NCBI RefSeq assembly: GCF_000283155.1
Contig: NW_004454224.1
Location: 9,026,744-9,090,743, forward strand
Source of the DNA: Ceratotherium simum simum
Lineage: Eukaryota > Chordata > Mammalia > Perissodactyla > Rhinocerotidae
Length of the DNA stretch: 64,000 nucleotides
Reading direction: 5' to 3'
Part shown: piece by piece, positions 1 through 10,900 of the stretch
Numbering within the stretch: position 1 is the stretch's first letter
How the letters are laid out: every line of letters starts with the position of its first letter
Translations under genes and position numbers: made by a program
The notes under the pieces: generated by a model
The model's input: the letters and a program-made list of their open reading frames with translations, nothing else
Told to the model about the DNA's origin: nothing
The model's database searches: none

Positions 1-46
1 TGGCACTGTAGAATAACAAAAGATGCAAATATTTAAGATATTTCTT

Positions 47-250
47 GGGGCCGGCCCTGTGGCCTAGTGGTTAAGTTTGGCGCGCTCCACTTCAGCATTC
101 TGGGTTCGTGGGTTCAGATCCTAGGCGTGCACTTACACTACTTGCCAGCCATGCTGTGGCAGCGACCCACATACAAAATAGAGGAAGATGAGCACAGATG
201 TTAGCTCAGGGTGAATCTTCCTCAGCAAAAAAAAATAAAATAAAATAAAT
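47..250 (+). mobile_element. ERE SINE (tRNA-derived, perissodactyl)
   Basis: Starts GGGGCCGGCCCTGTGG, followed by CCTAGTGGTTAAGTT (internal promoter box), a GGTTCGTGGGTTC B box, the ERE body with TTAGCTCAGGGTGAATCTTCCTC and an A-rich tail. Diagnostic of horses and relatives. Confidence 0.92.
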
Positions 251-251
251 T

Positions 252-1099
252 TTTTTCAACAAAAGACAGTTTCTATGTAGCCATTAGAAAGGCCAAAATG
301 AACTGAAATGAATGAGATTGCAAAACATTGCAAAGCATAGAGGTGCACAATGGTGTGTGTGGTCGCAACCACCTGTCACAGACGGACACAGGCAGTGGAA
401 TGTCAGGAAGGACAGGGAAAAGTCTAACGGGGGATCAGGGACTGGGGGTTGGGAGCGATGAGGGGGAGACTTTCTCTATCCCCAATGCATCCTGACATTT
501 TTGATCATGTATCTGAAAAATTTTTTAAAGAAAAAATCTAGCCGAAGGAAAGGGACCACTGCCAGCCTCTCAATGAGCTAATTGAGCCTGGAAATCCCAG
601 GATCTCTGTGTCAGCTGACGAGGGAGCCCCTCCCCAGCTGCCCTCCTCCCCCCCACCCTTCCCCTCCCCCCGCCACCCTCTGCCTGACTCAGCTGAACCA
701 AGTCTGAAAACCAGATTGAGGCGCAGCCAGGCATGTCTGGAGTGACAGATGTGAGAGCAGTTGGTGACACGGCCCTTGCCTCCGAGGCTTGAGGAAGGGT
801 GTGACTGAGATGTTGAGCAAGGCGGGGACCTTTGGTTGCCAAGAGGTGATGCCCAGTCATCACGCTTGGCTGATCCAGAGCCGTTGCTCTGGAGGACTTC
901 CTGGGCTGGACTCTTCGGAGGATGCAAATAGGAATAAGATTTGCAGAGGGTCAAATCTGATGGACCCTTGATATCCTTAATAGTAAAATTAATAACCACA
1001 GCAGGGACCAATTAATGAACACTTAAGGCAGGCACCAGTTCCTGGAATCCTCTCTGAGAGGATTATCCGCATTTTCAGATGCATCTCGGGAGGCTGAAG
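252..1099. promoter_or_regulatory. Unique sequence far upstream of CCDC88B with an NF-E2/MAF-like motif
   Basis: No gene and no repeat is recognised between the two EREs. At 685-694 TGACTCAGCT (complement AGCTGAGTCA) is close to the NF-E2/small-MAF site, in a C-rich block (about 600-800) that otherwise looks unique. An enhancer role is only a guess. Confidence 0.3.
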
Positions 1100-1112
1100 A
1101 ACTAGGTGTACT

Positions 1113-1338
1113 CTTTTCTTTCTTTTTTTTTTTTTTAATTTTTATTTATTTATTTTTTTCCCCCAAGGCCCCAGTAGATAGTTGTCTGTCATAGTTGCAC
1201 ATCCTTCTAGTTGCTGTATGTGGGACGCGGCCTCAGCATGGCTGGACAAGCGGTGCTTCGGTGCGCGCCTGGGATCCGAACCTGGGCCGCCAGCAGCGGA
1301 GCGCGTGCACTTAACCGCTAAGCCACGGGGCCGGCCCT
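1113..1338 (-). mobile_element. ERE SINE, reverse orientation, with 13-bp target site duplication
   Basis: Reads poly-T at the left and ends CCGCTAAGCCACGGGGCCGGCCCT at the right, the reverse complement of the ERE head. Flanks are an exact direct repeat AACTAGGTGTACT (1100-1112 and 1339-1351), so the element is a complete, fairly recent insertion. Confidence 0.95.
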
Positions 1339-1445
1339 AACTAGGTGTACTGTTAAGCCCACATGGCTTCCCATTGCCCGGTCAGACCCAGCTCACCTTG
1401 CCCACGAGCCCCTGGCTCTTTGCACTCTGGCCCCACCGCCTTCTT

Positions 1446-1560
1446 TCAGTTGGTTCTACTTAAGAGCTGTGTGACTTTGGGCAAGTTATTAACCTCTCTG
1501 CATCTCAGTTTCCTCCTCCGTAAAATGGAGATAATCCATTTAGTCCGTATGTCATAGACT
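1446..1560 (+). repeat. MIR SINE fragment
   Basis: Contains the MIR core signature AGCTGTGTGACTTTGGGCAAG followed by TTAACCTCTCTGCATCTCAG and CCGTAAAATGGAGATAAT. Confidence 0.85.
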
Positions 1561-2369
1561 AGTCCAATGCAAATAAGTTAGTAACTGTAACGTACTTGTA
1601 ACCATGACTGACTCATGGTAAGCTTGCGTTTGCCATGATTGTTATTATCATTGCCTTATATTTCATCAAATCTAAGATGTCATCGTTTGTAAAAGATGCC
1701 ACTAGGGAAAAAAAGAATGCTGCCAGTTAACTATGCCCCAAGGCTCTTTTATCACTAGAATCTTTATTTTATACTTCCCGAAGGAGCTCTTTTAGACTCA
1801 GAGATTCTCATCATATATAATTCGGATGCACACATAAACGGGAAAATAGAAGCAAAGTAAACCGTGGACGGCGTTTGGAAAACTCCTTCACAGTTAGAGT
1901 CCGACAGGGGCATGATGTCTGTTTCTCAGCCGCCTCCTCCTGTGAGCCATCAGGGGTGCTGGAGAGCAGCACCCCCTCCAGCATCCATCAGACAATGGTA
2001 AAGTCACCGTGCAGGTGGCTCTTCAGCCAGCTTTGCAATCCACTTCTGCCCTGGGAGTGTTCCTGCACGTCTGGTCCCCTCCCAGGGGCTCCCACCATTT
2101 GGGTCCTGGGAGTAAAAGATTGCTCTGCTCTTGCCTCTGGGGTTTCCTTCCAAGCTGCTGACGCCACTTCTGCAGGGTTTAAGGCATTTGAAGTGTGGGT
2201 ATGTGCAGGTGACGACAGCTATGTCAGGACTGCTGCCAGCCAGGCAGCAACTCGACCATGTCATCTGACTTCTGAGATTTAAATATGAGAAGTCAGGCAT
2301 CTTGGAATCGAGGAAACATAAATAATTTCTGAACTTTACAATGGCTATGCTTCCAGCTGCCACAGAGCC

Positions 2370-2695
2370 CTCGCACATCCTGTTCCTACTGCCTGGAATG
2401 CTTTTCCTTTCTCCCCTCTTTGCCTAGTCAACCCACTCATCCCTGATCTCAGCTCCATCGTACAGGCCCCTCCGGATGCCTTCCCTGACCATCCCACTGA
2501 AGTCAAATCCCTTCCCCACCAATGCACGTAGTACAGCTCAACGTTACATTTTGAGGATGTGTGTGAATTTTTGGGTAGCTGTCTCCCCAGTGTACTGTGC
2601 ATCCCATGGAGGCAGGGACTATGTGGCTTTTTACTACAGCCCAGTACCCAGCACAGTGTCCCACATGGAGCTGGTGAATGAAAGAATGAACAGCG
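2370..2695 (+). repeat. L2 LINE 3' end fragment
   Basis: Shows the typical L2 3' end text: CTGCCTGGAATGCTTTTCC, later GATGCCTTCCCTGACC, then GGAGGCAGGGACTATGTG and CAGTACCCAGCACAGTG ending in GTGAATGAAAGAATGAA. Confidence 0.8.
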
Positions 2696-2699
2696 GCGC

Positions 2700-3250
2700 C
2701 AGAGTGAGCAGAGGGGAGGCTAGGATGTCCTCCTGGCCTGTGTGTTACGAGACACATGCTGTTCGGCTCTGCACTGAACTGCTTCCCTCTGAGGCTGGAG
2801 TCCAACCTACTTCTTTTACAGGCAGGAAACTGAGGCCCGTGAGGTCACTTGCCCACGGCCCAGCGGTCCTGTCTTAGTCCAGTGTGTAAAGAGTATGGGG
2901 GAGGGCGGGGTCAGAGGAAGGGTGCTCATTCCTGGCTGGGGTTCAGAGGAGGCTTGCTGGGGGAGGCGGCATCTGACCCTGCCTTCACAGGTCTGGGGGG
3001 AGGTTTGAGAAACATCAAGGGCAAATCAGAAGATGCAGGTGTAGGCACCCAGAGTCACCACGCAAGCCCTGAAGCCCCTTCAGAGGCCCTGGAAGGTGCC
3101 AGGCTGAGATCACCCTCTCCGGTTTCAAGTTGGGACAGCGAGGCCCAGAGGGGTGGAGGACTCACCCGCCATTGTCCATCGAGCCAGAGCTGTGGGCCTT
3201 GCTGCTGGGTGGCCCTGACCCCACCTTCCCCCGATAACCTCTGGGCCGGC
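2700..3250. other. Non-coding sequence upstream of the CCDC88B promoter, with a short reverse MIR trace
   Basis: GC-rich sequence. CAGGCAGGAAACTGAGGCCC at about 2820-2839 resembles a reverse MIR core. No gene is seen. Confidence 0.5.
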
Positions 3251-3448
3251 CCTGCCGGAGACGAGGAGGCGGGGTGGCAAGGTGGGGGCTGAGGCAGGAC
3301 CCCGGGGGTGCACAGGCCCGCCTGCACCCGGAAGGAGGAAGCTGCTGAGGGTGTCTGTGGCTGGGCTCGGGATCCCCCAGCCGGGGACTTCCTCTTCCTC
3401 TCGGGGCAGGTGTAGCTGCCACAGCGGGACCAACACCCTGACCCCGTC
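3250..3448 (+). promoter_or_regulatory. CCDC88B: Probable CCDC88B promoter and 5'UTR with tandem ETS/PU.1-type sites
   Basis: GC-rich sequence without a TATA box directly before the start codon. At 3387-3402 the plus strand reads ACTTCCTCTTCCTCTC, whose complement holds two tandem GGAA cores including GAGGAAGT, a good PU.1/ETS motif. PU.1 control would suit a gene expressed in blood and immune cells. The transcription start was not determined; a capped-RNA track would place it. Confidence 0.5.
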
Positions 3449-4905
3449 ATGGATGGGGGCAAGGGGCCCAGACTCAGAGACTTCCTGAGTGGGAGCCTGG
3501 CCACCTGGGTGAGGGGGCAGGTGGGAGGGGTCTGGGAGGGGAAGTGAGCAGCAGAAAGGGGCTGGTGTTGGGGTGGGGGGATGGTGGGGCTGAGCTGGGG
3601 CCTGGGGGGAGCGGTGGGCTCAAATGTGGGGCTGGAGAAGTCCAGGCAGCTGTGGGGCAGGAAAAGGGGTCCAGAGACACTCAGGAAATTGGTGAGGAGG
3701 GGGCTGCGCCGGCTCAGGGGACAGGTCAGAGGCGCTCAGGAGTCATTCTGCTGGTGGGGGGCTCCCACCGGGGCAGCTGACCCGTCTCTGCTCCCACAGG
3801 CGCTGGGACTGGCTGGGCTAGTGGGGGAGGCCGAGGAGCCGGAGGAGGAAGAGGAGGAGGAAGGAGAGGGGCCCCTCTGTCCGGAGAAGAGGTTCTTGCG
3901 TCTCAGCGATGGGGCCCTGCTCCTCCGGGTGCTGGGCATCATGTAAGGGGCACCAAGGAGTGGCCTGGGGGCGGTGGCGAAAGGGCTTGAGGGGATGGGG
4001 CCCGGCAGTAGGCTGGGAGGAGCCTGAGGGGGCGGTGGGCGGAGCCTGGTTGAGAGGGCGGGTCCTCGAATACCCCTCCCACCTATCGCCCCCTGTGCCC
4101 ACAGTGCTCCCAGTTCCCGAGGGGACCCTCGGATGATCAGGCGCCATGATGGTCCCACAGCCTGGCGAGTGCGGAACCTGAACCACCTGTGGGGCCGACT
4201 GAGGGACTTCTACCAGGTGAGGGGTCCGGAGGGCGAGGCTGAGCCTGGGACCCCCCTGCGGGAAGGCCCTTCTCACATCTCCCGCCCCCTCCTCCCCCAG
4301 GAGGAGCTGCAGCTGCTGATCCTGTCGCCACCCCCAGACCTCCAGACGTTGGGGTTTGACCCCTTCTCAGGTGCTCTCTCCCACCACCCCTTCCCGCTTC
4401 TCCCCCTCCCCCCACCCGTTAACCCCTTGTGGCTTGTGCCCCGCAGAGGAGGCGGTGGAGGAGCTGGAAGGCATCCTTCGGCTGCTGCTGGGGGCGTCAG
4501 TACAGGTGAGGTGGGGGAGGGCAGGGCAGGGTCCACCTCTGGCCGCGGAGTGGGGAGACTCCTGCGCCAGCCTCCCACCTTCTCTCCCGGGCAGTGTGAG
4601 CACCGGGAACTCTTCATCCGGCACATCCAGGGCCTCAGCCTCGAGGTCCAGAGCGAGCTGGCCGATGCCATCCAGGAGGTACAGCTTTGCACCGGCACCA
4701 CCACCTGGGGACACCCTGCCCCCCACCTTCTCAGGCTAAACTGCTCTCCCTACCCACCCAGGTGACCCAGCCCGGGGCAGGCATGGTGCTGGCGTTGGCT
4801 GGGCCCGAGCCTGGGGAGCTGGCACCTCCGGAGCTGGAGACGCTGTCCCGGAGCCTGATGGGGACGCTACTGAGACTGGCGCGGGAGCGTGATGTGGGGG
4901 CGCAG
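3449..4905 (+). other. CCDC88B: Exons encoding the N-terminal Hook domain of CCDC88B
   Basis: Exons 1-7 (residues 1-224) encode the globular head. It opens with MDGGKGPRLRDFLSGSLATW. The start codon is the first ATG in this frame and agrees with the known family N terminus. Later recognisable blocks are NLNHLWGRLRDFYQ (exon 3) and HRELFIRHIQGLSLEVQSEL (exon 6), both typical of the Hook/CCDC88 head, which resembles a calponin-homology fold and binds dynein light intermediate chain in related Hook proteins. Introns 3-6 here are only 76-89 nt, so the head is compact in the genome. Confidence 0.9.
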
Positions 4906-7900
4906 GTAGGGGCATCGAGCACCAGGAGGAACGTGAGGTCCACGGGGACCCAGATGTGTGGGGGAGATGAGGGTTGGGGCCTAGGTGTGGGGTTGGGGGT
5001 CTTGGGCCAGCAGGGCTGAAAGAGGCAGATTCAGCTTGTGGGGGTTGGGGGCAGATGTGGGGGCATGGGATGGGTTACTTCCTACCCCTGACCCTTGACC
5101 CTCCACAGCGGCTGGCTGAACTGCTGCTGGAGCGAGAGCCAGCGGCCCCCTTGTTGCCTGAGGCCCCTGCTAGGACGCCCCCGGAGGGCCCCTCGCACCA
5201 CCTGGCCCTGCAGCTGGCCAACACCAAGGCCCAGCTGCGGCGCCTGCGGCAGGAGCTGTGAGTGCCCCCCTCTGGGAAGGGGACCTGGCAAGAGAGGGGC
5301 AGATCAGGCCCAGAGCGGGGCGCCCAGCGCCACGGGTACGGGTGGGATCAGGCCTGGGAAGGGCTGGGTGTGGCGGGAATCCAGACCCCTCCAGCGTCCC
5401 TTCCCTCCAGAGAGGAGAAGGCCGAGCTGCTGCTAGACTCGCAGGCGGAGGTGCAGGGCTTGGAGGCCGAAATTCGAAGGCTCCGCCAGGAGGTGCGCTC
5501 AGATGCTCTCCGCCATAGCCGCGTACCCTAACCCTCTCCCCGCACCTCCCCCGTCCCATCGCCCCCCACCAACCCTAATCCCTCCGGCCCGCGGCTGCCC
5601 GTTCCCAGCCCCCCATCGTCTGGCCCAGGCCCAGGCGCTGTCGGGACAGGCCAAGAGGGCCGAGCTGTACCGCGAGGAGGCAGAGGCGCTGCGGGAGCGG
5701 GCCGGCCGCCTGCCCCGCCTGCAGGAGGAGCTGCGACGCTGCCGGGAGCGGCTGCAGGCGGCCGAGGCCTGCAAGGGGCAGCTGGAGGTGAGGCGGGAGG
5801 CGGGGCCGCGGGGGCGGGGCCTGGGGAGGGGGTGGGCCATGAGGAGGGGCGAATTTGGGTCTAGAGAAGCGAGGGTCAGGCCTCATGGAGGGCACAGTCG
5901 CCGCTAGGAGAAATGGGTGAGGTGGTGTCTGGGGAAAGGCCCTCTGGAGGATGGGGCAGATGGAGGGGGAGGTGGGGCTGTAGGTAAGGCTGGGTCCCGG
6001 AGAGGAAGGTGGGCCAAGTGTAGGGGAGGTGTGTCTGGAGAGAGCGACCAGCAGTGGGGGCTGATAAGCATGATCTAAAGGGATGCCACCTTGAAGGGCA
6101 GTTCCTGGGAAGAAGGGGCGGGGCCTGGTGCCAGGGAAGTGGTACCCGGAGAGACCCTGGAGAGGGAGGGGGGAGGTGGGGCCTAGAGAGCCACAGGGTC
6201 TGATGGGGAGGGGGTGGAGGCAGAGTCTGTGGTCCTGGTGTGCTTGGGGGCAGGCAGCATCACAGCACCGGTTCTTTCTGCCCTCCCCCAGGAGGAGCGG
6301 GTGCTCTCAGGGGCTCTGGAAGCCTCGAAGGCGCTGCTGGAGGAGCAGCTGGAGGCCGCTCAAGAGCGCTGTGCTCGGCTGCATGAGACTCAGCGCGAGA
6401 ACCTGCTGCTGCGGACCCGGCTGGGCGAGGCCCATGTGGTGAGACTGCCAGAGTGACCCCCGGTGACCCCAGAGGCCCCCGGGGTTCCCTAGTGATCCCT
6501 GTGACCCCTATTCCTTGTGACCTCGAGTGACCCAGACTTGGCCTGGCCGTGGTGGGGAGGGCTTGTCTGACCCTGCCTCCCCCCAGGAGCTGGACTCTCT
6601 GCGGCATCAGGTGGACCAGCTGGCAGAGGAGAACGTGGAGCTGGAGCTGGAGCTTCAGCGGAGCCTGGAGCCACCCCCGGGCTCTCCTGGGGAGGGTGAG
6701 CGGGGCCCTAGTGGAGGGGCTGGGGATGGGGGGCTGCCTGTGTTTTCCTGCAGCTCAAGTGGAGGTGGCTTCTGACTTCATCCGTTTCCCCTGGGTGTCA
6801 CCCCAGCACCCCTGCCAGGAGCGGCCCCCTCACTGCACGATGAAGTGCGGGAGGCAGAGGTTGGGCGGCTGCGGACCCTGGAGCGGGAGAATAAGGAGCT
6901 TCGGGGCCTGCTACGGGTGCTGCAGGGGCAGTCAGGGGGCCAGGTGAGTCCCGCCGGCAACCATCCCTGCAGGTCCTTCCAGGCATCCTCCTCTGGGCTT
7001 GACCATCCCTCTCTTGTGCCCTCAGCCCCCCCTGCTGGAGGAGCAGAGTGAGGACTCCACGGTTCCAGAGCTGGACGCGGCTCCCCAGACTTGCCTGGCC
7101 TCAGACCATGGCCCCCAGGGCTTGGTTGGCCAGGCAGGGGATGAAGGCCCCCAGGCCTTGGACCTGGCTCTCCCGGCATCAGACTCAGCCCTCGAGGGGT
7201 TAGCAGAGTGTTCCCAGGCATTGGATTCAGACCCACGGGTGATGGAGAGGCCCCTCCAGACGGCTGCCATGGCCCCCCAGGCCCCAGACTTGACGCCCCA
7301 GGAGTCAGGCCCCAGAGTAGAGACACAGGAGTCCCCGGAGAAGGCTGGCCATGGAGCTCCTCTCCAGACCCCTGCTTCTGTGGCCCCACCTCAGGGTCCA
7401 GAGATGAAAATTCAGGCTCAGCTGTTGCTGGGAGAGACTGGGGAGTTGGTTCCCGAAGCCCAGGGGCTGAGACCGGAGGGCCCTGAGAGCAAGCCCGGAC
7501 CCTCAGAGCCCGGCCTCTGTGTGCAGTTGGAGGAGCAGGAGACCCCAGGCCAGAGGCCGGACCCACCCAAGGGGCAAACAGAGGCCAGAGAGCATGAACA
7601 GAGGCTGGAGGAGATGGTCGGGGACCCAGCCCAGCAAAGACCACAGCAGAAGCAGGAAGGGGCTCCTGGGGCCCAGGCCTGGGAGGGGGCGATCCCAGAG
7701 GAGATCTTGGTCAGTGGAGTCCCGGAGCAGAAGGCCCTCAGGGAGGAGGTGGCGCGGCTGAAGAGAGAGGCTGAGGCCCTTGGAGCTGAGCTGGAGGCCC
7801 AGGCCCGGAGGCTGGAGGCCCGAGGCTCGGAGGCTGCCCGCCTCTCTGAGGAGCTGGCTCAGGCGCGGAGGGCAGAGGCCGAGGCCCACCGGGAGGCGGA

Positions 7901-10900
7901 GGCCCAGGCCGGGGAGAAGGCCCGGCTGCGCGAGGCGGTGGAGGCGGCTGGCCGGGAGCTGGAGGCTGCCTCTCGGGAGCGGGAGGCGCTGGCGGAGGCG
8001 CTGGCAGCCACGGGCCGCGAGCGGAGGCAGTGGGAGCGCGAGGGGCCCCGGCTGCGGGCCCGGGCCGAGGCGGCCGAGGAGCGGCTGCAGGCGCTGGAGA
8101 GCGAGGGCCGCCGGCGCCTGGAGGAGGCAGAGAGGGAGCGCCGGGAGAGGGAGGCCCTCAAGGAGGTAGGTGGGGTCACAGCCGGGGTCAGGGAACGGGG
8201 TGCCAGGCCGGTTGCTAGGGGTTTGGGTTATTCTTTCTATCAGCAGCCACAGAGTGCCCGGCACTGAGCTGGGCCTGGGGATAAAAAGGCGAAGTCCATT
8301 CCTGCCTTCCAAGGCGGGCCTGGCCTGGGACATGGGGCCGATGTCCCCTGCCTCTGGTGGGGTGGCTGTGGGAGGGGAGAAGACTGTGGGCATGGAGCCA
8401 GACTGCCTGGGTGCAAATCCTGGCTCTCTGACAGTTTACTCGCCTCCACCCTGGTGCCTCCTTTTGTAACACGGGGGCACTCTTCATGGCTGCGTCCGCC
8501 GGTCTTATGGAAGACAAGGGAGATAATGGAGAGAAGAGCCCAGTTCGTGCTGGGTGAAGCTCAAGACACATTGGTTATTAAGAGCAAAGTGCTGGGGCTG
8601 GCTCCGTGGCTTAGCGGTTAAGTGCGCACGCTCTGCTACTGGCGGCCTGGGTTCGGATCCCGGGCGCGCACCGACGCACCGCTTCTCCGGCCATGCTGAG
8701 GCCGCGTCCCACATACAGCANNNNNNNNNNNNNNNNNNNNNNNNNNNNNNNNNNNNNNNNNNNNNNNNNNNNNNNNNNNNNNNNNNNNNNNNNNNNNNNN
8801 NNNNNNNNNNNNNNNNNNNNTATCTACTGGGGCTTTGGGGGGAGGAAAAATAAGGAGGAGGATTGGCAATAGATGTTAGCTCAGAGCCGGTCTTCCTCAG
8901 CAAAAAGAGGAGGATTAGTATGGATGTTAGCTCAGGGCTGATCTTCCTCACCAAAAAAAAAAAAGAGCAAAGTGCTGTGGGAGCCCATGGGAGAGGGAGC
9001 TGATGCCGGGGTGGGGGGCTGCGGGGAGGGTTCTGAGGAACGGTCAAGATTTCATGAGGTGGGGAAGGACATTTCATCCAGAGGGAACAGCATGTGCAAA
9101 GACTTGAAGGCATTAAAGATGCTGAGGGGCCCGGGAGGAGTGGGGGACAAGGGCCGGAGTGGTAAGTATTAGTACTCCATCCCCAGGCAAGGAAAGCTGC
9201 CCAGGGGTGTGGGCAGACCTATGGGTGGCTGGGTTTCAGGAAGGTCACCTTGGTGTGCAGGGGAGCCTGGGGCCATTCGGAGGCAGTGCGCATGATCCAG
9301 GTGGCAGGTGAGCCTGGCTGGGGCCAGGGCGGGGAATGGAGGAGAGAGGGGCCCTGGAGTCCCCCTTATGCATTTGTTCAAGTATGTAGACGGGCATCTC
9401 CTTGGCACCAGGCCCTGTACCAGGCAGCCAGCACACCCGGAGCTGGGGAGGCACTCACAGTCTGGGGTGGAGATAGCACCGTGCGGGGAGCCCTGGGGGT
9501 CCAGGAAGCACACTGGACTCAGGCTGAGGCATGTCAGGGAGGGCTTCCTGGAGGAGGGGATGGAATGGCGATGAGCCAGGAGGCCACGCAGGCACCAGTT
9601 TGTAGGGCGGAGCGTGAGGTGGGGAGTGGAGTGAGGTGAGACTGAGAATTCGTTAAGCAGGGTTCCTATTGGGCAATTCATCTTCCTTCTAAGCTAAGGA
9701 GGAGTTTCAGCTTTTTTCATGAGGGCAATGGGGAGCCACAGAGAGTTTAACGTGAGCAGAGTGGTCAGGTCTGCATGTTGAGAGGCCCCTCAAGGGAAGG
9801 GGAGGAGATGACGAGGCAGTGGGAAGGCTTTTCTGGCCAGTGGGGCCAGTGCTGTTGGGGAGGGTGTGCTGCAGACGAGGAATAGAATCTTCCAGGGGAG
9901 CACAGTTTCCAGTTTCATTCCTGTTGTGCAGGTGAGGATACTGAGATTCAGAGAGGAGGAGTAATTTGCTCAGAGACCCCTCCCGATGGAGAGGAGGGGG
10001 AAGCCACTGTTGGGTTGACCCGGGGTTAGGCATTGTGCAGGGCAGGCCTGGGGAATGTGAGAACTGGGAGTGCCGGTGAGAGGGTAAGGCCGAGAGGCTG
10101 TCTTTGGGGTCCCCTCTGTAGGAATGCTGTCAGGCAGACCTGAGTTATATCCCGGATCCCTTACTTATCAGCTGTGTGGCTTGGGGCAAGTTACATAACC
10201 TCTCTGAGTCTCAGTTTCCTTACCTGTAAAACCAGAATAAATCTCATGGGATCCTGTAAGATAATGAATGGAGAGAGCTTGAGGCACTGAGAATGGGCTT
10301 CATCTGGGGACAAGGCATGCTAGACGGTGGGCAGTGAAGGGGAGGGGAGGGCTGGTGAGCTGGAATAACCGGCTCTGAGGACCAAGGACAAAGGGGAATT
10401 TTGCGAGATTTCCTGGTGGAGGAGTTCCTGATGATAACTGGGTGTGGGGCAGGAGGAGGTGGCCGGTTGCGGGGGTCAGGGAACCAGGGGCGGAGGAGGT
10501 TGTCCCCGTGGGCTGGGTGGAGGTCAGGAGGTACAGTGGAGGGGGCACTGAGGGCTGTGGCCAGGGCCTGGAGGGGGCAGGGCAGGGGTCTGGCCTGAGG
10601 TTCCAGTCTCCTTCATTCTTCGCATTCTTCCATTCTTACTGCCTTCAGCCCTTGGGCTCTGGTGGCTGCTGGCCCGCAGGCAGCAGGGCCTCCTGGGACT
10701 CGTAGTTTTTCAGCAAGAGGCAGTGGCCAAGGGTGTCCGGAAGTGCAGTGACCCTGGGGGAGGCCCGAGTGGGGTTGCTAAGCCAGGAAGATCAGAGCAA
10801 AGGCTCGTTGACTTGATTTCCAGAGGCAGGATTTGAAAGGAGGCTGGGCAGAGTTGGCCCTTCCTGTGGTTTCATCCTGCCAGGGCCCCCGTACCTCAGA

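Noticed and set aside
47..250. A tRNA gene, because of the A-box and B-box-like sequence
   Set aside because: These belong to the tRNA-derived head of the ERE SINE; no cloverleaf with anticodon arm is retained.
6778..7644. Minus-strand open frame of 288 codons opposite CCDC88B exons 13-14
   Set aside because: It mirrors GC-biased coding exons, has Pro/Gly-rich low-complexity content, and shows no splice or family support.
7503..8393. Minus-strand open frame of 296 codons opposite CCDC88B exon 14
   Set aside because: Leu/Pro-rich antisense of a GAG/CTG-rich coiled coil; stops are rare there by composition.
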